A DNA stretch of 64,000 nt from Bacillus taeanensis (GTDB lineage: Bacteria; Bacillota; Bacilli; Bacillales; UBA6769): NCBI RefSeq assembly GCF_003318295.1, contig NZ_QOCW01000005.1, positions 1-64,000 on the forward strand. Direction: 5' to 3'. A model generated the notes under the pieces. The model was not told where the DNA came from and did not search any database. It worked only from the letters and a program-made list of their open reading frames with translations. Below, piece after piece: positions 1 to 10,268 of this stretch. Positions within the stretch are counted from its first letter, which is position 1; each line of letters begins with the position of its first letter. The position numbers and the translations under genes were made by a program.

Positions 1-7
1 TCCTTCT

Positions 8-66
8 ATGGTGAGATGAAGTGGTCGGGAAACCAACTTTATCCTACCATGAAGTGAGGTTTTTTT
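8..66 (+). other. Imperfect hairpin followed by T-run at window edge
   Basis: The outer arms ATGGT (8-12) and ACCAT (46-50) pair, and the inner arms at 15-25 and 32-43 pair over about 11 bp with one G-U pair and one bulge. A run of seven T follows shortly after on the plus strand. This resembles the end of a plus-strand transcript whose gene lies left of the window. The gap between stem and T-run makes this uncertain. Confidence 0.3.
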
Positions 67-90
67 ATTACCACGCTATAAGCTCTCTGG

Positions 91-116
91 AACCCCCGGC
101 ATAGCCAGGGGTTTTC
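91..116 (+). terminator. Possible intrinsic terminator, plus strand
   Basis: AACCCC (91-96) pairs with GGGGTT (108-113), with an inner GGC/GCC helix and a three-base loop. TTTTC follows on the plus strand. It would serve a plus-strand gene left of the window, convergent with ftsZ. Confidence 0.4.
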
Positions 117-121
117 TAAAC

Positions 122-160
122 CATTAATAAAAAACAGCTAAGCATAGCGCTTAGCTGTTA
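122..160 (-). terminator. ftsZ intrinsic terminator
   Basis: Perfect 11-bp stem (133-143 with 149-159) and five-base loop. On the minus strand it is followed by TTTTATTAAT. It starts 16 bases after the ftsZ stop codon and marks the end of the dcw transcript. Confidence 0.85.
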
Positions 161-175
161 ACATTTCATCCATTA

Positions 176-1336
176 TTATTTGTTTCGATTGCGGTTTCTT
201 AAAAATGTTGGGATATCTAATGTATCGCCAGTATCGTTTATTGAAGTTGAAAATTTGTTAGGTTGTTCATTTGAGGCCTGTTCTTCTTTTTGTCCACTGT
301 TACTACCTTGAGATGAAGCTTGAGATGGTTTTGGCTGAAGTTTTGGCCTTACAGCATTTGCTTTTTGAGCATTTACATTTTCATTTTCATCAAAACCTGT
401 TGCAATGACTGTTACGAGAATTTCCTCTTTTAACTCTTCATTAATAACGGAACCAAAAATCATATTTACTTCTTGATCGGAAGCAGAAGAAACAATATCA
501 GCCGCTTCATTTACTTCATATAAACTTAAATTAGAACCACCTGTAATGTTCATTAATACGCCCTTTGCTCCGTCAATTGATGTTTCTAATAACGGACTGG
601 AGATCGCCTTTTTTGCAGCCTCAGCAGCACGGTTTTCTCCAGTAGCAATACCAATCCCCATTAAAGCAGAACCTTTTTCTGTCATAATTGTTTTTACATC
701 TGCAAAGTCTAAGTTAATAAGACCTGGAACTGCAATTAAATCGGAAATCCCTTGTACACCTTGACGAAGAACATTATCCGCTTCACGGAACGCCTCAAGC
801 ATTGGTGTGTTTTTATCGACAATTTCTAATAAGCGGTCATTAGGAATTACAATTAATGTGTCAACTTTTTCTTTTAACACACTAATACCGCCATTTGCTT
901 GAGTTGATCTTTTTCGTCCTTCAAAAGTAAATGGTTTTGTCACAACACCAACAGTGAGTGCACCAATTTCTTTCGCAATTTGCGCAATAACCGGAGCGGC
1001 ACCTGTTCCTGTTCCACCACCCATTCCAGCCGTAACAAAGACCATATCTGCCCCTTTTAATGCTTCTTCAATTTGTTCTTTACTTTCTTCAGCTGCTTTC
1101 TTACCAATTTCAGGATTAGCCCCTGCTCCAAGACCTCTTGTGAGCTTACCACCAATTTGTAATTTTGCTTCAGCCTTTGAAAGGTTAAGTGCCTGTGCAT
1201 CTGTGTTTACAGCAATAAATTCAACACCCTGTACTCCATGTTCAATCATACGATTGACAGCATTGCTCCCTCCGCCACCAACACCAATGACTTTTATTTG
1301 AGCTAATTGTTCCATATCCATGTCAAACTCTAACAT
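176..1336 (-). CDS. ftsZ: Cell division GTPase FtsZ
   Basis: Bacterial tubulin that polymerises into the Z ring at mid-cell and recruits the divisome. Seen directly: the N-terminal nucleotide-binding stretch [13 protein letters not shown] (18-30), the tubulin signature GGGTGTGAA (106-114), the T7-loop region NLDFADV (207-213), a Gln/Asn/Ser-rich linker after about residue 320, and a C-terminal peptide [11 protein letters not shown] that in this family binds FtsA, SepF and EzrA. 386 residues, the normal length. AGGAGG lies just before the ATG. It is the last gene of the cluster, 44 bases after ftsA, and ends at a strong terminator. Confidence 0.98.
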   Translation of the reverse strand: MLEFDMDMEQLAQIKVIGVGGGGSNAVNRMIEHGVQGVEFIAVNTDAQALNLSKAEAKLQIGGKLTRGLGAGANPEIGKKAAEESKEQIEEALKGADMVFVTAGMGGGTGTGAAPVIAQIAKEIGALTVGVVTKPFTFEGRKRSTQANGGISVLKEKVDTLIVIPNDRLLEIVDKNTPMLEAFREADNVLRQGVQGISDLIAVPGLINLDFADVKTIMTEKGSALMGIGIATGENRAAEAAKKAISSPLLETSIDGAKGVLMNITGGSNLSLYEVNEAADIVSSASDQEVNMIFGSVINEELKEEILVTVIATGFDENENVNAQKANAVRPKLQPKPSQASSQGSNSGQKEEQASNEQPNKFSTSINDTGDTLDIPTFLRNRNRNK

Positions 1337-1380
1337 AATAAGATCCTCCTAATTTTCAAAATACGCTCTCATTTTAATCT

Positions 1381-2673
1381 TTAGTCAAAAAAATAGCCAA
1401 ACCATTCTTTAACTTTTTTTACTACACCTGGATTATTATTTATCTCTTGTTTTGTTTGTTTCTTTGCAGGTTCTACTTTCTTCTTTTGAAATTGAGGTTC
1501 AGGTGCTGTTTCTTGAACAGAAGGTGCTACCTCTTTTCCTTGAATCTTTACATTTCGATAAGTAAATTGAATAAGACCGACACCTGTTGTATATTGAGGT
1601 TCACGTACCCCAATATAATCAGGAATCGCAATTCGCACATTATGACGCGTTACTTCCTGAGCTAATTCTAAAACACCAGGCATCGCCACAACACCTCCTG
1701 TTAACACATAACCACCAGGAATATCGTGGAAGCCTAACTTTTTTAACTCACCTTCTACTAATTCTAACATTTCAGCAGTACGTGCTTCTATAATATGAGC
1801 TAATTCAAATTGATTAAATTCTTCTTCAGAGGAACTGCCAATACGACTCACCGTAAATGACTCCTCTTCGGATGCCATTTCAATAAAAGCGTGTCCATGT
1901 TTTATTTTTACACGCTCAGCTTCCTCTGTTGTTGTTCGCAGACCAATTGAAATATCTTTAGTAATATGGTCTCCTCCAACTGGTATAACTGCTGTACCTT
2001 GTAATGTTCCATGTTGGAAAAACGATACGGTTGTAGAACCGCCTCCAATATTAACAAGGGCAACACCTAAATTCTTTTCATCTTTGGAAAGTGCTACCTC
2101 TCCTGCAGCAAGCGGCTGAAGACAAATATCAGCAATCTGCAGACCGGCTTTTTCAACACATCTCAATAGATTATGTAGAATTGTTTTAGATCCTGTGATA
2201 ATGGTACCTTCCATTTCTAATCGAACACCAATCATTCCTCTTGGATCACTAATATCTTCTAGGCCATCTACAATAAACTGACGCGGAATTACATCAATAA
2301 TTTCCCGTTCAGGAGGAATTGACACAACTTGGGCTGCATCAATAACTCTTGCAACATCCTCATTTCCAATTTCCCTATCCTCACTTGAAACCGCTACAAC
2401 TCCATGACATCGTTGAAGCTGTATATGATTACCTGTTATTCCTACAATAACAGAGTTAATTTTTAACCCTACCATTCTTTCTGCTTGTTCAACAGCTTTT
2501 TTTATAGAACGAACAGTTTCATCTATGTCAACAATAGAACCTTTTTTTATTCCATCTGAGACCGCATTTCCCACTCCAATAATATTTAATGAGTCATTAA
2601 CCATTTCTCCAATAATTACTTTAATATTGGACGTACCGATGTCTAGACTCACGTAAATTTCATTGCTGTTCAT
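1381..2673 (-). CDS. ftsA: Cell division protein FtsA
   Basis: Actin-like ATPase that tethers FtsZ polymers to the membrane. The N-terminus holds the phosphate-1 motif SLDIGTSNIKV (9-19), and the central part holds NIGGGSTTVSFF, typical of the actin fold. The C-terminus ends in a probable amphipathic membrane-targeting helix, VKKVKEWFGYFFD, after a charged linker. 430 residues, usual for Bacillus. AAAGGAGG precedes the ATG. A TATAAT at 2718-2723 (minus) upstream could be a local promoter, but I see no good -35 box. Confidence 0.97.
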   Translation of the reverse strand: MNSNEIYVSLDIGTSNIKVIIGEMVNDSLNIIGVGNAVSDGIKKGSIVDIDETVRSIKKAVEQAERMVGLKINSVIVGITGNHIQLQRCHGVVAVSSEDREIGNEDVARVIDAAQVVSIPPEREIIDVIPRQFIVDGLEDISDPRGMIGVRLEMEGTIITGSKTILHNLLRCVEKAGLQIADICLQPLAAGEVALSKDEKNLGVALVNIGGGSTTVSFFQHGTLQGTAVIPVGGDHITKDISIGLRTTTEEAERVKIKHGHAFIEMASEEESFTVSRIGSSSEEEFNQFELAHIIEARTAEMLELVEGELKKLGFHDIPGGYVLTGGVVAMPGVLELAQEVTRHNVRIAIPDYIGVREPQYTTGVGLIQFTYRNVKIQGKEVAPSVQETAPEPQFQKKKVEPAKKQTKQEINNNPGVVKKVKEWFGYFFD

Positions 2674-2788
2674 TCTTTGGCACCTCCTTTTATCTCAATC
2701 TTAATCTATGTAGTTTCATTATAGTTCCTTTCAAAATATTAGATGGACTAACAATTGTATTCAACACCTAAATTTCATTCCCTTTTTT

Positions 2789-3154
2789 TCAAAGTAAATT
2801 TCCGTCTTTTTTCTTATTTACAAACCACTTAGTTAGCAATTCGCGGCGAATGATGGCCATGTTATTAAACAGCCGAACCCCGAATGCAAAAATGGCCGCT
2901 AAATATAAGTCTACACCAAGATGCACACCGAGAAAAGCTAAACCTGCAGCTAATAATATATTAAAAATAAAACCTGTTACAAAAACACCTTCATCGAATA
3001 TATTCTGCAGGTGTGCACGTATTCCTCCAAACAGTGTATCGAGCGTGGAAAGAACCGCAATTGACAAATAATTTGAGTACTCTTCAGGAATACTTAATTC
3101 CGTTGACAAGCCAAACAATATACCAATTAACAGACCAACAATTGGAAGCCACAC
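2789..3154 (-). CDS. sbp: Small basic protein Sbp (DUF1290)
   Basis: Small membrane protein of unknown function that sits upstream of ftsA in Bacillus. 121 residues with about three hydrophobic segments (residues 1-17, roughly 55-80 and 82-98) and a basic C-terminus rich in Lys and Arg. The GTG start overlaps the ylxX stop codon by one base, so the two genes are translationally coupled. The position between ylxX and ftsA matches B. subtilis. Confidence 0.88.
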   Translation of the reverse strand: MWLPIVGLLIGILFGLSTELSIPEEYSNYLSIAVLSTLDTLFGGIRAHLQNIFDEGVFVTGFIFNILLAAGLAFLGVHLGVDLYLAAIFAFGVRLFNNMAIIRRELLTKWFVNKKKDGNLL

Positions 3155-3867
3155 TACGATTCCTCCTTTACTTGCTTCATATATTTAACAGTTACATGTT
3201 GTTCATATGCAGGCAGCTTTATCTCTTCTTTTTTTTCTGGAATTAAGCTTAAATTTTCTTTTGCGAAATCATCTGCTGATTGAGATCCAACCATTTTATT
3301 ATACAATTTTTCAGGATTCTTTGTGATTACTTTCACTTTTAATGGAAACGGAGAAATCGGTCGATTATTTACATAAGTTTGTCCGTTCACTTCACGTATT
3401 GCTGATGTAGTAATAATTCGCTCATCTCCTACCGCAATGGCTTCTGCTTGATAGGCATTCACTTCATTAATTAACCTAGTTAAAAGCTGAGGACCTAACT
3501 GTGGCAGTGGTTGACCAACTAATTCCATATTAAACAGTGGTTCAATGGTTAAAATAATTCCAGATCCTTCTCGTTCAATTAATCCTGCCTCTTTTTTTAA
3601 GTCTTTCAATACTTTTTTCATCGTTTCGATGCGATCAGCTTCTTCACTTTGATAATATTGATTTAATAATGCTTCATACTTATTAATTTCTTCATTTAAT
3701 TGTTGATGACGTTTTTTTTCTTTATCAAGATCGGTTCTTAACTGCCAAACATCCCTTGTATCTCGTACAACTGGCTGCTGTGTAGTATGGAACTGAATAG
3801 CAAGGATAATTCCTAAAGTAAATGTCACAACTGTAAACACAAGGATTCGAAGATTCAATGGACTCAT
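3154..3867 (-). CDS. ylxX: DUF881 family protein YlxX
   Basis: One of two adjacent DUF881 paralogues between divIB and sbp. 237 residues: an N-terminal membrane anchor (about 7-25), a coiled coil (about 42-100), then the DUF881 domain outside the membrane, with the family feature of a paired EAIAVGDERI-type strand. The biochemical role is unknown; the location implies a link to division or wall synthesis. The ATG overlaps the ylxW stop by four bases (ATGA). Confidence 0.85.
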   Translation of the reverse strand: MSPLNLRILVFTVVTFTLGIILAIQFHTTQQPVVRDTRDVWQLRTDLDKEKKRHQQLNEEINKYEALLNQYYQSEEADRIETMKKVLKDLKKEAGLIEREGSGIILTIEPLFNMELVGQPLPQLGPQLLTRLINEVNAYQAEAIAVGDERIITTSAIREVNGQTYVNNRPISPFPLKVKVITKNPEKLYNKMVGSQSADDFAKENLSLIPEKKEEIKLPAYEQHVTVKYMKQVKEES

Positions 3868-4565
3868 CCTTCCTTACTTAAATAAGGGTTCATAATGATT
3901 TCGCTTTTTTTAGTAATCTTTACCTCTATCCCGTCCTGTACTAGTTGATCTTTTATGTTTCCTGTTAAATTAAGAGAAGCAGTCAATTTTTCAACATCTC
4001 CAATTGCAGAAACTTCAAACGGGGCAAAAAATTGCTTTCCATCTACTTCAACCACTGGACCTATACAATATATATAGGAATTATGAGAAATTCGCTGACC
4101 ATTCACAGCGATTGCTTCGGCACCCGTTATTAATAATTCATAAATAACCTTTTGAATATCCTGTTCATGGACAATATAATTATTAGGATTATCCTCATTT
4201 GGAACATAAGAAGAATCTAAAAGAGACACAATAACACCTGGTCCTTGAACCTTTACATCCCCAGTTATCATCCTAAGCTTTTCAATATCCTCGACTAAGT
4301 TGTATGAAATTTGTTCTTGCTGTGCTTGTGATTGCTCAATTTTTTGTACCTGCTCTTGAATTGCTTTAAGCTCTTCTAGCAATTCTCTATTTTCCTGCTG
4401 TTCGTTAATAATTTCATTTCTTAATTTATTTTCCTTTTCCCACTGCTTTTCTCCCACCTGCACGGGTACTTTTTGTTTTAATGTAAATTGAAAGGAAAAA
4501 GCAACCAAAAAACCAATCCCCAAAAACACAAGTGAAAGCACGACATGATTACCCTTCACTTTCAC
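3864..4565 (-). CDS. ylxW: DUF881 family protein YlxW
   Basis: First of the two DUF881 proteins, 233 residues. N-terminal transmembrane helix (about 9-28), Glu/Gln-rich coiled coil (about 40-90), then the DUF881 domain with the EAIAVNGQRIS strand shared with its neighbour. It starts at GTG, overlaps the end of divIB by 17 bases, and has GGAGG 10 bases upstream inside divIB. The two genes probably arose by tandem duplication. No enzymatic motif is visible. Confidence 0.83.
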   Translation of the reverse strand: MKVKGNHVVLSLVFLGIGFLVAFSFQFTLKQKVPVQVGEKQWEKENKLRNEIINEQQENRELLEELKAIQEQVQKIEQSQAQQEQISYNLVEDIEKLRMITGDVKVQGPGVIVSLLDSSYVPNEDNPNNYIVHEQDIQKVIYELLITGAEAIAVNGQRISHNSYIYCIGPVVEVDGKQFFAPFEVSAIGDVEKLTASLNLTGNIKDQLVQDGIEVKITKKSEIIMNPYLSKEG

Positions 4566-5331
4566 GCTCTAATGCCTCCTCAGTTTCATAGGCTTTAAAA
4601 TAAGACCCAACATTAATATAAATAATTCCCTGCTGCTCTGAACCTAACTCTTGAACGATTGCGGGATACGCTGTGATTTTATCGGCAAAATCTTGAATTG
4701 TAGAATGCACTTCAAAACCATCTGTCATATACAGTATTAGTCTTAACGGGTCACTTTCTAACGGTGCTAAGTGAATTTCTGAAATTCTTTGGATAATACT
4801 TTGTGGAACACGATTTAATTCATAGGCCATTTCTTGAAGTTCTTTTTCTTTGTCCTGCCAATTTAATAGAAGCGGCGCATTAATTGGGACTTCATGTTTT
4901 TTTAATGCCGGGAGTACTTTTCCATTTTCTAAAATAGGATAGTATTTTTCCCCACTATTTAAATACCCAACTCGATTATATTCATTAATAATGATGGTAA
5001 TGGAGTTCGGAAATTTTTTTTCAATATCAGCAGAAGAGATTTGATCAATCTCTTCAATTTTTGAAATTACTTTTTCTTTATTTAAATTCCAAAAGCTTGT
5101 CTCATTTGTTAAACCGCTCGTGCTTATTATATTCTCTTGGTTTGCATAATGAGATCCTTGGACATGAATATTCTTAATACGGCTTAACGGGGACTGAAAA
5201 TAAATAATAACTAAAATTAATAAGAAAAAGAATGACAAATAAATAACAAAGCGTCGATTTGCTTTACGTTTACGCTCTGTTTTTAACTTTGGGATTCTAT
5301 CTTCCACTGTAACAATTTTTCCTTTTCCCAT
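4549..5331 (-). CDS. divIB: Cell division protein DivIB (FtsQ type)
   Basis: Bitopic divisome protein that forms a complex with FtsL and DivIC and controls septal peptidoglycan synthesis. 260 residues: a basic cytoplasmic tail, one membrane helix (about 29-47), a POTRA domain starting at IKNIHVQGSHY, then a beta domain and an acidic tail. I place the start at 5331, where GGAGGA lies seven bases upstream of ATG; the longer in-frame form adds 20 unlikely residues. The length matches B. subtilis DivIB. Confidence 0.93.
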   Translation of the reverse strand: MGKGKIVTVEDRIPKLKTERKRKANRRFVIYLSFFFLLILVIIYFQSPLSRIKNIHVQGSHYANQENIISTSGLTNETSFWNLNKEKVISKIEEIDQISSADIEKKFPNSITIIINEYNRVGYLNSGEKYYPILENGKVLPALKKHEVPINAPLLLNWQDKEKELQEMAYELNRVPQSIIQRISEIHLAPLESDPLRLILYMTDGFEVHSTIQDFADKITAYPAIVQELGSEQQGIIYINVGSYFKAYETEEALERESEG

Positions 5332-5562
5332 AACTTTTCCTCCGCTGTTTATCGCCTTAATAATTCCTTTATAACATTCGGAAAACGGCATAATATTATG
5401 CCGTTTCTGCTTTAAACTCTCTTTTATCCAGCCTAGCTATCTAGGCTTTCATTATAACACAATTATTTTTTAGAAAAATCCATTTTCAAGCAGTTTTTAA
5501 TCTTTTTTTCCATGTAAAAACAACATTCAGCAGCAAGATGCTGAATGTTTAACAATTAAGCA

Positions 5563-6465
5563 TTACTCTCCTATTATTTCCACTTCTGTTTTCAATTCAA
5601 CGTTATATTTTTTAACAATTGTTGATTTAATAAACGCAATAAGGTCTAATACATTTTTTGCGGTCGCATTTCCCGTATTTACAATAAAATTGGCATGCAT
5701 TTCTGAAATTTGCGCACCGCCAATCTGATGGCCTTTTAAACCAGCTTTTTCAATTAATGCTCCTGCATGGTTAGGAAGTGGATTGCGAAACACACTGCCG
5801 CAGCAAGGATAATTCCATGGCTGGGTCTCACGTCTATAGTCTTTATTTTTTTGCATTTCCGCGACAATTGTGTCTCGATCACCTTTTTTAAGTTCAATCT
5901 CCGCTTCTAAAACAACTGCTTGCTCATTTTGCAAAATAGAGGTTCGATAAGAAAATTGCATTTCCTCATTCGTAAGCCACTTCATCTCTCCATTATGAAA
6001 TAAAATGTGAGCCCGTTTTAAAATTTTCGACATATCTGAACCATGGGCTCCTGCATTCATATAAACAGCGCCACCAACAGATCCAGGTATTCCACCAGCA
6101 AACTCTAAACCTGACAATCCTTGTCTGCTTAATAATGTTACAAGTTTAATTAATGAATATCCCCCGCCGACACGAACCGTTTCACCGTCCACTTCTAAGT
6201 GATCTGTTCCTTTTTCAAGTTTTATGACAATTCCCTTTACACCTTTATCTTTTACTAAAAGGTTAGATCCCCTGCCAATCACCCTCCAAGGAACACCTGT
6301 CTCTTTTACAATTTCCATCATTCTTTTTACTGCTTCTATATCTTTTGGCTCAACAAAAAGCTCAGCAGGACCACCGATTTTCATTGTTGTATGGTTTGCT
6401 AGTGGCTCATGCTGTTTTACAATACCAACATCTGATGCTTTCAGCTTTCTTGCTAATGTTTCCAT
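5563..6465 (-). CDS. murB: UDP-N-acetylenolpyruvoylglucosamine reductase MurB
   Basis: FAD enzyme that reduces UDP-GlcNAc-enolpyruvate to UDP-MurNAc with NADPH. Visible motifs: the FAD-binding region GRGSNLLV, the loop [16 protein letters not shown], and CCGSVFRNP, which carries the catalytic Ser of the family. The start at 6465 has GAGGAGG seven bases upstream and gives 300 residues, the family length; the longer frame adds 17 residues. It lies between murG and divIB, as in B. subtilis. Confidence 0.96.
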   Translation of the reverse strand: METLARKLKASDVGIVKQHEPLANHTTMKIGGPAELFVEPKDIEAVKRMMEIVKETGVPWRVIGRGSNLLVKDKGVKGIVIKLEKGTDHLEVDGETVRVGGGYSLIKLVTLLSRQGLSGLEFAGGIPGSVGGAVYMNAGAHGSDMSKILKRAHILFHNGEMKWLTNEEMQFSYRTSILQNEQAVVLEAEIELKKGDRDTIVAEMQKNKDYRRETQPWNYPCCGSVFRNPLPNHAGALIEKAGLKGHQIGGAQISEMHANFIVNTGNATAKNVLDLIAFIKSTIVKKYNVELKTEVEIIGE

Positions 6466-6554
6466 AAAAAAACCTCCTCTTTTACCAAACACTTTAGGCT
6501 CTATTGTATTTATCATATGTTTTATATATTATAGTGGCTACATCTCTAATAAAC

Positions 6555-7649
6555 TTAACGAGGGACTAAGGTCTTACATACGTTAAATAAGTCTTCAGCA
6601 GCATGTGGCATGCCCAGCTCTTTTGATGCCTTTTTCATTGCAGTGAAACAACTGTTGTCTAGTAATACCGTATCAATATCTTTTAATAAAAGTTGACTCG
6701 TTAATTCATTTTCTAATCGTACAATGCAGGCTCCATTCTTTTCAAGAGCACGAGCATTTTTCTCCTGGTGATTATTTGTTACATAAGGGCTTGGTATTAA
6801 AATGCTTGGCAAACCTAAAGCTGTAATTTCAGCAAGTGTTGTTGCGCCAGCACGCGCTACAACTAAGTCCATACCAGCAAGAACTTCAGGCATATTATGG
6901 ATAAATGGTTTTATAATAATATTCTCTGGACTTCCTACCTTTTTAACTTCTTCCATCACTTTATCATAATGGACTTCCCCTGTTACATATAAAAATTGAT
7001 AATTTCGTTTTCCCGCTTCCTTTAAACTTGAAAGAAAGGCATCATTAATAGGTTTAGCCCCTCGACTTCCACCCACAATTAATACAGCTTTTTCTTTTTC
7101 ATTTAAGCCAACTGATCCTCTCCCTTTGCGAGCATCTTGATTTAATACTTCTGATGCTCTAGGATTTCCTGTTAAAATAACTTTCTTTTCTGGAAAATAG
7201 GATCTTGATTGTTCAAACGAAATTGCCACTTTATCGACATAACGACTTAAAAACTTATTTGTTAAACCCGGCACACTATTTTGCTCATGAATAATCGTCG
7301 GAATGCCTAATTTAGCTGCAGCGTACACTACGGGACCTGCAACATAACCACCCGTGCCAATTACAACGTCTGCTTTAAAAGACTTGATCATCTTTTTACA
7401 GTCGGATACTCCTTTTACAAAGCGCAAAACGGTTTTTACATTTTCAACCGAAATCTTTCTTCTAAAACCGGTGATCGTAATTGCTTGAAAAGGAATTCCC
7501 TCTCTTGGAACTAGTTTGCTTTCAAGTCCTTTCTTTGTTCCTATGTATAAAAATTCAGCTTCCGAATTTAACTTCTTAATTTCCTTAATTAGGGCGAGAG
7601 CAGGGTAAATATGGCCTCCTGTTCCGCCTCCACTCACTACTATTTTCAT
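6555..7649 (-). CDS. murG: Lipid II synthase MurG
   Basis: Peripheral GT-B glycosyltransferase that adds GlcNAc to lipid I to make lipid II. The N-terminus carries the glycine-rich [13 protein letters not shown] loop (7-19), and the C-terminal domain carries the UDP-GlcNAc-binding run [21 protein letters not shown]. 364 residues, normal length. GGAGGTG precedes the ATG. Located between spoVE and murB. Confidence 0.97.
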   Translation of the reverse strand: MKIVVSGGGTGGHIYPALALIKEIKKLNSEAEFLYIGTKKGLESKLVPREGIPFQAITITGFRRKISVENVKTVLRFVKGVSDCKKMIKSFKADVVIGTGGYVAGPVVYAAAKLGIPTIIHEQNSVPGLTNKFLSRYVDKVAISFEQSRSYFPEKKVILTGNPRASEVLNQDARKGRGSVGLNEKEKAVLIVGGSRGAKPINDAFLSSLKEAGKRNYQFLYVTGEVHYDKVMEEVKKVGSPENIIIKPFIHNMPEVLAGMDLVVARAGATTLAEITALGLPSILIPSPYVTNNHQEKNARALEKNGACIVRLENELTSQLLLKDIDTVLLDNSCFTAMKKASKELGMPHAAEDLFNVCKTLVPR

Positions 7650-7773
7650 CGTGCACCTCCAATAGAATCATATAAAAGAGTATTAAAAGAACAAACCCTG
7701 TTAGGATAAGGAGAAATCACCTTGTTATCCTACAGGGCAGTTATGTTACAATTACACTAACCAATTGATATTA

Positions 7774-8874
7774 TTAATATCTTGCATAACGACTGATATT
7801 TAATAAAACCCCGATTGCCACTAACATTAAGGTTAGTGAGGAACCACCATAGCTTAAAAATGGAAGGGTAATTCCTGTAACAGGCATGAGACCTGTTACT
7901 ACGCCAATATTAATCATAACTTGAATGGCCACCATTCCAATAATGCCTACAGCTAATAGACTACCAAATAAATCTGGAGCACCAATTGCAATACGTATCC
8001 CCCGCCAAAGCAGAAGCGCAAATAATAATATAACAAAAGAACCTCCAATAAAGCCGAGTTCTTCAGACAAGATAGCAAAAATAAAGTCGGTCTGCGGTTC
8101 TGGCAAATAGTAAAACTTTTGTCTGCTTTGTCCTAACCCTAATCCCATCAAACCACCAGGGCCAATGGCATATAAAGATTGAATAATTTGAAATCCGCTT
8201 CCTAAAGGATCGCTCCAAGGATCAAGAAAAGAAGTGATACGCTTCATTCGATAAGGAGCTGAAATAATCAGCCCTGCAAAACCAATTAATCCGAGCACTC
8301 CTAAGCCAATAAAGTGTGATACCTTTGCTCCTGATATGTAAATCATAATCACACACGTACCAACCATCACTGCTCCTGTACCTAAATCCGGCTGCATCAT
8401 AATCATCCCAAATGCTAAAAAGACAAGTGCCAGAGATGGCAGCAATCCTTTTTTAAACGATGTAATATATTTTTGCTTTTCTGATAAATATTTTGCTAAA
8501 AAGGCGATCATGGCAAGTTTCATAAATTCAGATGGCTGGATTGAAAAAGCACCAATTCCTAACCAACTTCTTGCCCCTCCACGAACAAGCCCAACTCCTG
8601 GAATTAACACAATAATCAATAAGAAAAAGCAAATTAACACGAGAACTTTTGACCATTTTCGCCATGTCCAATAGTCAATGTTCATAATAAAAAACATCGC
8701 CGCCACACCAACACCAGCAAAAAGAAATTGTCTTTTTGCAAAAAAGAACGAATCATCAAACTTGTAAGAAGCCCAAACAGCACTAGCACTATAAACCATA
8801 ATCATTCCAACCGATAATAACAATAATGTTGTTAAAATAAGCCAAAAATCTGGAGCTGACTTTGCTTTTGGCAT
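7774..8874 (-). CDS. spoVE: SEDS glycosyltransferase SpoVE
   Basis: Lipid II polymerase of the SEDS (FtsW/RodA) family, needed in B. subtilis for spore cortex synthesis together with SpoVD. About ten transmembrane segments, with family motifs such as KFDDSFFFAKRQ near residue 40, QPSEFMKLA and the C-terminal LPFLSYGGSS. The start at ATG 8874 uses GAGGTG eight bases upstream and gives 366 residues, the length of B. subtilis SpoVE. The GTG nine bases further upstream is part of that ribosome binding site. Confidence 0.95.
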   Translation of the reverse strand: MPKAKSAPDFWLILTTLLLLSVGMIMVYSASAVWASYKFDDSFFFAKRQFLFAGVGVAAMFFIMNIDYWTWRKWSKVLVLICFFLLIIVLIPGVGLVRGGARSWLGIGAFSIQPSEFMKLAMIAFLAKYLSEKQKYITSFKKGLLPSLALVFLAFGMIMMQPDLGTGAVMVGTCVIMIYISGAKVSHFIGLGVLGLIGFAGLIISAPYRMKRITSFLDPWSDPLGSGFQIIQSLYAIGPGGLMGLGLGQSRQKFYYLPEPQTDFIFAILSEELGFIGGSFVILLFALLLWRGIRIAIGAPDLFGSLLAVGIIGMVAIQVMINIGVVTGLMPVTGITLPFLSYGGSSLTLMLVAIGVLLNISRYARY

Positions 8875-8908
8875 GCAGAACACCTCAATTGCATAATAAT
8901 AGCACGTC

Positions 8909-10267
8909 CTATAGTACTAGCTTATGCACCTGGTTAACAAAGATGTCTCCTCTTTGCTCAAAAGATTTATACTGATCCCAGCTTGCACATGCTGGAGAAA
9001 GCAAAATCACATCACCGCTAGTGGAGTGCTGATAAGCAGATGAAACTGCTTGTTCCACATTATTGACTTTTTCAATCACATTAATTCCTGCTTTTTCTCC
9101 TGCTTCCTTTAATTTTTCTGCCGTCTGCCCATACGTAATTAATGCTTTTACTTTTTTATTTAATGATGAGACGAGATCATCAAACCCATTTCCTCGATCT
9201 AATCCGCCGGCAATTAAAACAACAGGTTCTGAAAATGCCTCGATTGCTGTTTTTGTTGCTAAGATATTTGTTGCTTTCGAATCATTATAAAACTTTCGCC
9301 CATTAATTTCAGTCACATATTGTAAACGATGCTTTACACCTGTAAATGTTGTCAACACTTGATGAATCCAGTCATTTGATACGTATAGAAGTTTAGCAAC
9401 TGCCACAGCAGCAAGAATATTTTCTAAGTTGTGTTTACCTGGCAGTACAATATCGTTCACTTCTAGTACTGCTTCACCCTTAAAATAAACTTTTCCTTCT
9501 TTTACATAAACACCATTGTCTAAGGTTTTCATTCGCGAAAACGGAATCATTTGCGCTTTACTCGTTTTCACCATTTCACATACAAGCGAGTCATCAGCAT
9601 TATAAACTGTATAATCCATGTTTGTTTGATTTGCAAACAATTTCGCCTTTGCTTTCATATACTCCTCTTTTGTGCCGTGGTAATCAAGATGGGCATCAAA
9701 AATATTAAGCAAAACTGAAATTTTAGGTTGAAATCTTCTTATACCTAACAGCTGAAAACTTGAAAGTTCGGTTACAATAATTTCATCCTCTGATGATGAT
9801 GCTGCCACTTCGCATACAACCGTCCCAATATTTCCAGCTACAACTGGTTTTTTATTACTTCCTTTTAACATTTCACCAATTAATGTTGTAGTCGTTGTTT
9901 TTCCATTTGACCCTGTAATCCCGACAAACTCAGCTTTGGAAATAAGCCCAGCAATTTCAACTTCTGTAATAACTGGAATGTCTCTTTCAATTGCTCCGTT
10001 AACCAGCTGATTACTATAAGGAATCCCTGGATTTTTCACGACATAATCCAACTTGCGATCCAATAAAGACATTGGATGACTTCCTGTCACAACCTCGATG
10101 CCCTCTTTTTGAAGCTCTTGAGCACTTTCATTTTCCTCAAGCGGCTTTAAATCATTTACAACAACTTCAGCTCCTAATTTCTTAAGAAGTTTTGCAGCTG
10201 CATAACCGCTTTTAGCAATTCCTAACACTAATACATTTTTATTAGAAAAATCAGCATATTTTTTCAA
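8909..10267 (-). CDS. murD: UDP-MurNAc-L-alanine:D-glutamate ligase MurD
   Basis: Cytoplasmic Mur ligase that adds D-Glu to UDP-MurNAc-L-Ala. Visible: an N-terminal Rossmann-like domain ([11 protein letters not shown]), the ATP-binding loop [10 protein letters not shown] (118-127), the metal-binding region [10 protein letters not shown], and the C-terminal [19 protein letters not shown] typical of MurD. 452 residues. The start codon is TTG with GAGGTGTGGAG upstream, one base after mraY ends. Confidence 0.96.
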   Translation of the reverse strand: MKKYADFSNKNVLVLGIAKSGYAAAKLLKKLGAEVVVNDLKPLEENESAQELQKEGIEVVTGSHPMSLLDRKLDYVVKNPGIPYSNQLVNGAIERDIPVITEVEIAGLISKAEFVGITGSNGKTTTTTLIGEMLKGSNKKPVVAGNIGTVVCEVAASSSEDEIIVTELSSFQLLGIRRFQPKISVLLNIFDAHLDYHGTKEEYMKAKAKLFANQTNMDYTVYNADDSLVCEMVKTSKAQMIPFSRMKTLDNGVYVKEGKVYFKGEAVLEVNDIVLPGKHNLENILAAVAVAKLLYVSNDWIHQVLTTFTGVKHRLQYVTEINGRKFYNDSKATNILATKTAIEAFSEPVVLIAGGLDRGNGFDDLVSSLNKKVKALITYGQTAEKLKEAGEKAGINVIEKVNNVEQAVSSAYQHSTSGDVILLSPACASWDQYKSFEQRGDIFVNQVHKLVL

Positions 10268-10268
10268 A

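Noticed and set aside
954-1301. Long plus-strand open frames inside ftsZ, coaD neighbours, ctaD and other genes
   Set aside because: They lie opposite confidently identified genes, lack binding sites and have no family resemblance; they are by-products of codon use.
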